Source: Progne subis subis (Eukaryota; Chordata; Aves; Passeriformes; Hirundinidae). From it: a stretch of DNA of 64,000 bases. The position numbers and the translations under genes are program-made. The notes under the pieces are model-generated. The model was not told the origin of the DNA and ran no database searches. It worked only from the letters and a program-made list of their open reading frames with translations. Location of the stretch: the NCBI GenBank assembly GCA_022316685.1, contig JAKJHU010000038.1:2528384-2592383 (forward strand), written 5' to 3'. Positions 1 to 10,000 of the stretch are shown piece after piece. Each line of letters begins with the position of its first letter. Within the stretch, counting starts at the first letter, position 1.

Positions 1-1002
1 AAAGAGATTATCTTTTGAAATGAGTTTGCCCTGCAATTTGAAATTGCTGATGAAAGAGCAGAGCAAGCTTCTTTTTTATCTTTCTGCCCAACTCAATTAC
101 TTAAGGTACTGTTCTGCTTCCTCTCAAATCAATGGCAAAACCACAACTGATTTAAATGTCTCCAGGGCTGAGTATTGAGACTAACTAAAAACTGAATTCT
201 GCTTATTTTTCTCGTGGGTTAATTTCAATAAAGTGTGAGTTTAATCTCATTTAAGTAGGGTAATAAGGATCTGGCTCCCACTAAGCATTTGCCAGAATGA
301 AGATCATGTTGACTGTATTGTTGTAGTAGTCTATTTATAAATGTCATTGTCTTTCTAAATGTTTCTTTTTGCTATGGTAACCAAAGGCCAAAGTGACAAC
401 TCAGCCTAGGAACTGGTTTTCAGTGGTCAGCAAAAGAATCTTCTAGTAGGTCCATCCATGTAGGTACAACTACCACTGTCATTACTTCCATTGGATCTGC
501 AATTTAGTAACAGCACCTTTCTTTTTCCACAAACTGAATTCATTCTTCTGCTAAAATGCATAAGCCAGTGGCTGAAGTATGTAAGAAGCTTAGAAGCCTG
601 TCTTTATAGTGACAGCAAAGAGCGCTCACTATGAGGATTAAGAAAAAAAAGCCAACAACAAAATGCTAAGTTTTTCGTCTAGGAACCTTTTATTGGTATT
701 TTATTTGAAGTCAGATGCTTGAGGCTGTTTTAAAATTATGGAATTCATTCCAGGCTTAGATTCCACCAATAAAGCATCAGGTAAATTAAATATTGGCTTT
801 ACAGGCCCCAAAGGCTATCTGTGCCTACAAGTCATGTTTGGACCAAGTGAATTCCATCAAAATATATTGGATTGTTTGATGGCAGATTTTAATATTAATT
901 TACAAGGTACTTTCTCAGATTCCTGTGCCTTCTATGGACTTGTTTTGGCACGCCCTAATTTAATGGAGCTGCTCTGGTCTTAGAACCCTTTGGCTGCTGT
1001 AC
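1..1002. other. Intronic sequence of the collagen gene (left edge)
   Basis: AT-rich sequence without recognisable exon, repeat family or RNA gene. A plus-strand frame at 738-983 has no family resemblance and lies antisense in the intron. I found no further Gly-X-Y exon on the minus strand here. Confidence 0.5.
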
Positions 1003-1071
1003 CTTTGCTCCTGGAAGCCCTTCTCCTGGTGAACCTCTTTCTCCTTGAATACCTTGTGGTCCTTGAGGCCC
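1003..1071 (-). CDS. Collagen XXVIII-type exon 14: helix with Gly-Glu break (69 bp)
   Basis: Acceptor TGTTAACAG, donor AAAG then GTACAG, phase 0-0. Twenty-three codons give five triplets, a Gly-Glu unit (SPGEGLP), then two triplets. It is the last coding exon I can find before the left edge; the gene must continue because the helix is unfinished. Confidence 0.9.
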
Positions 1072-4000
1072 CTGTTAACATAAGTTTAAAATGACCTGGA
1101 ATATGTATTAATCACTCTAATGAACAGAAGTGTGTTTTATGTCATTGTCTGTTATAAGCATGTCTTCAAATGCTGGTGTAGTTATAATCTGTTACAAATA
1201 ATACAGTAACACAGCATTCCCAGTGAATAAGTGATGAGCATTCTGGCCGTCACATATTATATAGATGAAATTTCTATTCCTTACATTTTGGAAATCTTCA
1301 CTCCCTAAATTTCCGTTTTACAAACTCCTGCTAATCTTTATTAATGTATCAGCAAAACCATAAGAGATGGAACCAGATTTAAGCCCATGCAGAGTAATAC
1401 TGAGACATAGCTGGAGAGAGATTTGACTGTAATTGGCAAAGAGAGTAATAGCACACCCTTTTCTTTTTGGAAGCAGATCTGATACAAGCACAAGGGGCAA
1501 ATAAGCAAAAAGATACATGTCCAACACCTGTGCATATTGAGCCTGCTTCACAGTGTTTTCTCACATCTGTTTTTTGAGGTTTTTTTTCTCCTATTTATAG
1601 CTTGAGGTTACACATACATCACAGAATTCTGGTGGATTTGTCTCTGCATAGTCTAAATATGCTTATCCTTCTGCAGAGAGCTTTAGACTCACTCCTAACT
1701 AAAGATATTTGCACTCTATTAAGCCATTAAAAGGAACTTCTTTTGAATCAAATAAACTGTAAAATAAATAAAAGAAACATATTTAGGATTTTTTTTTTTT
1801 TAAATCAAAATCTCTTGTTATAGAAGTGCTTTTATGGCTAGGAAATATTCACATCCCAGGCACCTCTTCTCCCACAGAGTGGGTCTTTGCTCTATGGTGT
1901 TATTGAAGAGACTGGCAGTGTTACTGCCCTGCTTGGACTGACTGTCACCACCAGCCTTATTTTAATGCTCTTCTCCTTGGGCTCTTCAGCAAGAACTCAC
2001 TTCTCTCCAGTAGTGTATTTTCAAGCAGGTTTGAAATCTGTCAGTTCACCTATCAAATAATCATTCTCTTTTGCATGGGAGCACTTCTTATTAAATTTTT
2101 ATTCCAAATTTTGCCTTGTCAGTGGGGAAAAGGTATTAGTGAGAAAACGGAACAAAATTTCACTTGTGGTTGCACTAGAAATTTTTCATTCAGGTGAAGA
2201 AAAATGAATTTGAGTCCTCTGTATTGTAAATATCTCAGTAAAAGTGCTGCTTGATACTTAGAAAAAAAAGAACTATAAAATTGACATGCTGCTTTTCTGA
2301 ATTACCACAAAGAGATTGAGTTTACAGCTGCCAGGAAGAGGAAGGGAAGGAAAAGAAGGAGGAGACTTCAGAGCCAAACCTACTATAAATTCTGAAAGTC
2401 TCCTCCTCAGAGCCATGCTGATGTTAGTTCTAATTGATACTGAAAAGCAGTCAACTTGTAAGTTAACACATAGGGATTTGACACTATTAAATCCATTGGG
2501 GACATATTTATATATATTTGTGTGGTATTACATCAGATATTATATTTTCATACCTGTTTTGGAGATAGGATAATTAGAAAAGTTAAGAAATTGGAAACAT
2601 TTCTAGTTTATTGAGAGAAATGAGAGTCAGACAATGTATAAGAGTAAGAAATAGTAGAAGACAAGAGATGGTATAATTTAGCACACATTTTTATGGGGAA
2701 GCATGGAGAATTTTCACTGTCTGTTCTGCTTTCCTCGCACCAAATAAACAAACAGACATACCATAAATCCTGGCTCACCAATTCCAGGTGGGCCAACAGG
2801 GCCCGGTCTTCCTGTCAAGCCAGTGTCACCCTTCAAAGAAAGATGTACTTTGAATATGCTTGATTTAGGTATTTTTATGTGTGCAGGATATAACAACTCA
2901 TAAGGCATTCTGTTCTTGAAATATTAGATGTAGGAGAATACAGGAGTGGCAGAGAAAATCTGAGTGTCCTCAGAGTCAAACACCACACCAACAAGCATTG
3001 AACTGGTATAGTTTGCAGCTTTAGGGGACAGCCTCAATTCTGCATGTGAGAGAAGACAATGTTGAGTCTAAAAGATTAATTATTCCCTCCATGCACCCAG
3101 TCATGTATTACTTACTGTTCTTTCCCAAAAAGTCAGTATTTCTATCATAGAGTTTCTGTTCTCTTTATGCCAGTCATCTAAACCAACAAGCCTGCTTTGC
3201 ACAGATTAATTTCTATTTAAGACTATGGATGTGTTTTTACCTAGCCATACTCTTCTTGGGTTGAGTTTATGTCAAGCATCACAACTACTGTAAAAAAATC
3301 CTTTAATGTACTTACTTAAAATGTACTTTTTGTTTGCAACTGTTTACAAACAGTTTTGATAACGTACAAAATACCTTTCCAGTACCACAAAACCAGCATT
3401 TATGGTCTTGAATTTTCTTGTGAATCAGCAAGTCTACTAGCTCAGCTGTCTTGGTCCTTATCCTACAATACATGCAATACAGAGGATGAGCCTTTTGTAC
3501 CTTTGGGCCCGGCAGTCCTATTCCAGTCTCTCCAGGCAAGCCAGGTGGCCCAGGATGACCTCTTTCACCCTTTCAAAGAATGAAAAGAAAACAACTTTTC
3601 TTACAAATTGGTGTCTAGGAAAATCAGTTTAACTCCCATTGTAGATTAACTTTTAATGCATCCTGAAGTTCAGCCTACTGGAATTGTCCTACACAGTATT
3701 TCATCTGTTCATCCTTTCAATGCTTCAAAATTCTCTTGTAATAATGTTTCTTGTACAAAGATAAGAGATTAAACTAAAGGAAAAATGTTTCATATCATGT
3801 AAGTTTTGACGCACAGCTGTTCTGTGTATCACTGTTAGCCAGCAGATGCAAAGAAGATATCAAGAGAGATAACAAGTAATGTCCCTTATACACTGATTTT
3901 CAAGTTTTTTTTCACAACAATATTCCTTTTGAACTATAGAATTCTTCTAGAGAATGCTCAGTTTCAAGAAAAGACTTGATTTGAGATGCCAAACAGAATT

Positions 4001-7000
4001 CCTGTTTGGCACTTAGGGAAAAAGAATGTTTTGAACTGAAAACTGAAGAAATGCAATGCTAAGTAGTATTTTGTGACTGTACCATATTTTAACTGTTCAT
4101 TAATAAATATGGGATTGTGATTTGGATCAGAATTCGATACAAAGAACAAAGTAATAACTTTCTTAAGAACCTTGTAAAATATAAAAAGCACACAATTTGC
4201 TATCTATGTCAAGTTAAACTGCATCCACTACAAGAAGGGTATAGAATATAAGGATAAAATCATAATTGTTGTGAGGCTACATTAATACCTTTTAACATTA
4301 ATAAAGAGAAGAAATAAAGCAGTTCTTGCCTTTGATCCTTGCAGGCCTTCAGGCCCTTGATCTCCAGATTGTCCTTGCAGACCCTATTAAAACAGGAATG
4401 GTTTCAATGAAATTTTTCAAGCTTTCATAAAAATGGCACCTTGAAAAATAATCTATTATTTGCAAAAGTTTGCATGAAAATAAGAGTTTTAAACATATCA
4501 GGACTGAAGTTTTGCTTTGTGTTGATGTATATATTCAGCTACTCAACCCAGTTGGAGCTGGTTCTGGTATTAGGGGAGAGACTTTGGCTCTCCTTTTTTG
4601 AATACAATTAAAGGTAATCTACAGTCAGGATCTACTGAAACATCCATGGTGGGCAAAGCTTCTTGGCCATCAGTCTGAGAGTATTGGGATGACAAGAGAC
4701 TAAAGAGTTTCCATGTACTTCTTGAGGGAATGAAATAGTTAAGACACTGAAAGGGAAATGAGTGATTTTTGTTTTTATGGAACTGCATTTGCTGTGGTCT
4801 TTGAGGCTGAATGAATTAAAGGGATGATTTATTTGTCTATATTGCTTCTCCAAATTCTTATTAATTTTGCTATTTAAGAAGATAGATTTTGGGTGCCTTC
4901 AACTCAGCAACTCAAAGATTCCATGTCAGAAGGGGTATGATATTATTTCAGATCTTTGAATCCCAGGAAACCAGCTATTGTTGTTTTCATAGCTGGTTTT
5001 TTGTTTGTTTTGTTTTGGTGGTTTTTGTTTGTTTGTTTGGTTGGTTGGTTTTTTTGTTTTGTTTTGTTTTTGGTTTGGTTTTTCTTCTTTCTTTTACCTG
5101 CATCCCTCTTATTCCTCTGGGGCCTACTGGACCTTCAGGGCCCTGAAAGATAAGTGAAAAAAAGAATGTATTTCTGTACATTTAGATTTTGTCAAAACCA
5201 CTTTTAGGTAACTTTTTACTAAGGTGTCTTATTTAGATATCTTTACATTAAAATAGAAACTAAATTTTAGATAAGCTCAGCAGCCACAAAGTATTAAATA
5301 AATATTAGGTTGACTGGTAACCAAAATACAGTGTAATGATGAACAGTGTTCATTATCTAGGATCGATAATCCGGGATTAAACTCTATTTGCTCTATTTGA
5401 AATATTTACAGCAATTATGCACTAAATCTTGGAGACTGGAGATCAGAAACCTTGTTTTCATTTTCGTCTCCTTCCCTTTGCTTACTATTTCAAGCCTTAT
5501 GCCTCTGTTAAAGTAGCGCTTTACCATATATATATTCCTTAAATCTATCATCATGGTTGTTATTCAGGAATTTTTTTTTCTTTGGTTGGTTTTTTTTGGT
5601 GGTTTAGCTGTGTTTCTTGGAAACATAACAGTGGCTACTTACTCTGTCTCCTTTTATTCCTGGGATTCCACATTCGCCTCTTTCACCCTGGAAAAAAATA
5701 GGAATAAATACATATGAGTTATATTGGCATATCATCCTTATTCTCTACGTGCTTTAGTTGAAGACCTAGATGTTATTCTATTCAGGACATATTATAGCAA
5801 TTGTGCTGCAAGTTCATTGAGGAACTATTACATCTTCTATTACAGCTTGTGGAGCAGCTGCTAAGATGATGCTACTGTTCCTTACTAGTATTTAAAAGAA
5901 ATATGGCCCTATATATAATAAATAACAACAAAGATGTAGGCATCAATTCTGACTAACTGAAGTACCTTCTCTCCTTTATGTCCAGATTTCCCCTGGGAAA
6001 ACAAAAAAGCAAAGCAGGTTGTGACAATATATAAGCCAAAAGTAGAAACTTAGGAACATGAGTATTGGCTTTCTTAATACTCTACTCTCTTCAGAAAAAT
6101 AGCATTTCAAATAGAAAAGATGACTCTGATAAATATGGCAATATGATTCGAAGTACTGTGCCTTTTAGTCAGGGCAGATGCTGTTTTATGGGTGAATTAA
6201 TTGTATGAGCATATCATTTTAGACTGGGATTCTGGTGATGTAAAAGCAGATCAAGTAGAGTTCATACTTCCATCTTAGTGAAAAACATGCTAAAACAAGA
6301 AAACAAGAAAAAGTCACTAGTTAAAAAGAATGTACTGAATAAAAATGCATAAAGTAGAGGGATTCACATGTGAATGAATTCAGAATTATGCACTAAGAGA
6401 CTGGTCCTACACTTAGTTCCTATATGTATTTCATTCAGATTTTTCACTGCTATTATACACTGGGTCCTTTATTTGTCAAATTTAAATAAACCCAGAATTA
6501 TGCAGGCAGAGTGTCAATTTCTGTACTGTTCTTAGATGATCACATCAGAGCATTTCAATGTTTTGGAGGTACTATGTATGGTACTATGTACTATTGAAGA
6601 GTATTTTCTAGATCACAGATATAAGAAGGAATTACTCCTTTTCATTAGGCAATGAAAATGTTTTCAGTTCTTCTAATGTTAATGAATGATTAAATGGTAA
6701 ACCAGAATTGCAATTTGCTCTTATAACAATTAAAAAACCAAACCAAACCAAACCAACAAAAAACAAAACAAAAAAACCCCCAAAACAAAAAAAACCAACC
6801 CAAACAAAAAACCAAAAATGGCAGTATTTTGCCTTAAAGGAACACTGCTTACTGGAGAAGAAGGGGAAAAGGAAATTTTTATACCTCTATTCCATCTCGT
6901 CCTGGGATTCCATTAAGACCTGGGTCCCCCTATGAATAATTTAAAATCCAGATCAGTGAAGTAAGGACAAAGAGAGAATCTTTCTCCTAAATCTGAAAAA

Positions 7001-10000
7001 CCAATCACCTTTGCTCCTTTCAGGCCTGGAGCTCCATTGTCACCAGTGCGCCCCTTTTTACCCTGGAAACAACAAAATACAATTCTTAGGATATATGTTA
7101 ATAAAATAATTTTGTTTTACAATATATATGCTATTTTTCTCAAACTTAAGATATTTGCTTCCTATAGATTTGTTTCTCAAAACCTCTGCATTTACCATAA
7201 CATTGAAATTGAATATCTGGGAACAGCAGGACCAACTTAATAGGCAGTCATTTTTCTGTTTTGCCTTTGTTATAAACAAAACTGTTCAAGAGGTGATCAG
7301 CTGTTTTTGTAACTACCCAGCTTGCTAAGTTTTTTCTTCTCAGCTCTTTGGGGTGTATGCTTCTGTGTAAGCAATACCTGCACTTTCCAAGTAAGGACAG
7401 CAAATATTAACTCAAACTCAAAATGTCAGGGATATAATATCAGATCGTTCAGTTCTTTTTAAAATGTAAGCCCTGCAGTTTCAATAACCAAACCTTGTAT
7501 GAAGCAACCCCCTAGATTTGCTAAGAGGTTCTATTTGTAAGACTATTCTGAAAGAAGTCCAGTCCACTTTATTCTTGTCTCAGATGTTCCTAATGCTTCA
7601 GTATTTTGCTTTCTCTCTTGCTTTCGAAGAGCTTTTTGGATATTAACGTTTGAATCTAGTTAGATCCAGCTGGTCTTGTCTGACTGCAACAGGAAAGGTG
7701 TTTCTTTCTGCCTTTCATACTGCTGTGGCTAAAAGAGGAGCCTCAGCACATCACACTGTTCCTCCTTCTGTCTGTTCCCACACACAGGGAGTGTCTCATG
7801 GCATTCTCAGGTCTCTGTGCACTTCCTGCTGGTGTGGCATCTTCATGCAATGGAACTATGGAGGGGTATATATTGACCCTTGAACTTTTGTTGTCTCATG
7901 ATTATCTCAAATAATTTAAACTTTTCAACACTGAATTACATTTTCATTTATACTGTATATCAGTTATTTGAGAAATGACAGCTACTTACAGCAGGACCAG
8001 GAAGGCCTCTTTCCCCCTTCTCACAGTTACATGTGTCAACCTGGGGACACTTTGAATGAGAATAGTATAAATCAGTACATTTTAATGGAAGACATAGAAA
8101 GCACACAGATATTTCCTTTAAGTTACTGTATGGCTAGTTTAAATACACCTGTAATGACCAGAAATTATATCATTATTATATAATATTATTTATTATTATA
8201 TTATTAGTATTTTATCTTTTTCACTGAGTCTGGTAGAGGACATGTCAAGATGTATCAGCAAATTCTTGCTAGCCTGAATACTCACACATTGTTTATTTTT
8301 CTTTGAAAATACTTTAGGTTAGCAAATTACATTACTAGTTAGTAAATTAAAAAATTGCTGATTACTAAATACATTAGTAAATTACCTTAGGATAGCAAAT
8401 TAAATCTGTCTTGCAAATTACTTGAAGACAATCCCATTAGACTTAGCATTTAATGAACTTCTTGAGCTATCAGTTTTCCTGAATTATGTTTCCATATAAT
8501 TGTAAGTATCTATATTAAGCAGTAGGTCCACACAGGAAAAAAAACCCAAAACTTAAAATACTTACCTCTTCCTCAGACAGGTCTTTCTGTAAAAGACAGA
8601 TATTGAAAACAACATTAGAAACTTAAATTCTTAATCAAACTCTACAGAAAAGACACTGCAAGATGTGAAATTAAATAGATTCTGCAATTATACAATTAAT
8701 ATATTGACTAAGATTAATTAAATTTTAATTTCTGAGCAACATTCTAGCAATTTCTCCATTCTAAAAAATAATTTAAGTATTTTCAATTCTTATTATTGAT
8801 TGTTGACTGAAATCACTGACTCTCTTTATCCAGCCATAATTTGCTAAAATTACAATGGCAAACAGGTTAGCTAGATATTTGGGAGCAATGCACCCACAAA
8901 CTGCTGAAATACAATGCACCTACAAACTGCTGAATAGCAGCAGCTCTTTAGGAGGAGTGAGGGATAAGTGTCCTCCACTTGAAAATCAGAAGCTCTCCTA
9001 TTCATACTGTTAAGCACAGACAAAATGAGAACAGGAAGAACACCCTAGAAAAGATTTGACTTCGACATTGGTCACATAAAGTCATCATAACTGATTTAGC
9101 TGTTATTTTTTAGAAGACCTCTAGAGCTGAGGCGCCCACATACAATGCATTCCTTCTGCTTTCCACAACTAATGCAGTCTCTTGAGAGGACATAAATGTC
9201 TTGATGGACAGCAATGCAATACAGATCTCTAAAATTCTCATGTATGCATGTATATTTATGACAAAGCCGTTATTTAAACCAAACAGCATCCATGTTATTG
9301 AAAGGAGACACCTGAGGATGCTGCCTGTTTAGAAGAGGTAAAATAAAATAAAATAAAAATGTGTTTTGTTACTTGGGAACTGGGAATTGGGCCACTTTAA
9401 CATGTAAAATGTACAGGTTTCTTCAATGGTATATTGAAGAAATGTATTTTCAAAATATTGGAAATAAGATTTACATACGTTCCTAACACTATTCAAATTC
9501 TTTCTCATACATACCATTTCTTTGAGGACCTTCTCCACGGTGTCTTTCTCCTGGAGGTTGAAAACAAACCTGGATGCTGGGACACTGGCCAGGAGCCGGA
9601 GCTTGGCAGCGTTGTTAACCTCCTCAGCCACTCTGGTCATTCCCATTGTGAAAAATACAATTCCTTGGTGTTTAGCATCAGCTGTAGCTGCAAAAATATC
9701 TGGGTTTCTTGGATGATCCACTCCATCAGTGAAAAGCATGGCTACTTTTACACTACCCAGGGTCCCTTCAGTCATGTAGAGTTGGGTAAGATTAGTTATA
9801 GCGTAAGTTGTGTAGGTGCCATGACCTGTGTGGGTGATGGGAGCAATGTGGGATTTGAATGCCTCAGGACCTTTCCAGTCATGGAAAGTTTGCTCGATGG
9901 AGACAGTGCTGCTGTACTGAAGTAAGGCCATCCTCCAGCGAAGGGTACGTCCAGAACTAAGCTGCAGACTTTTCATTCTGTCTACTGTTTGCAGTACAAA

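Larger units (their letters stand above)
1072..5097. other. Collagen gene introns between exons 10 and 14
   Basis: Apart from exons at 2762-2830, 3501-3569 and 4330-4383, these introns are AT-rich and have no clear repeat or RNA gene. The last 100 bases (4994-5090) are a TTTG/TTGG low-complexity tract. Confidence 0.5.

Noticed and set aside
738..983. Plus-strand frame with a GFTGPKG stretch resembling collagen
   Set aside because: Only one Gly-X-Y pair, wrong strand for the collagen gene, no splice sites.
9434..9925. 163-codon plus-strand open frame
   Set aside because: It is the antisense shadow of the VWA exon, which has full domain and MIDAS support.
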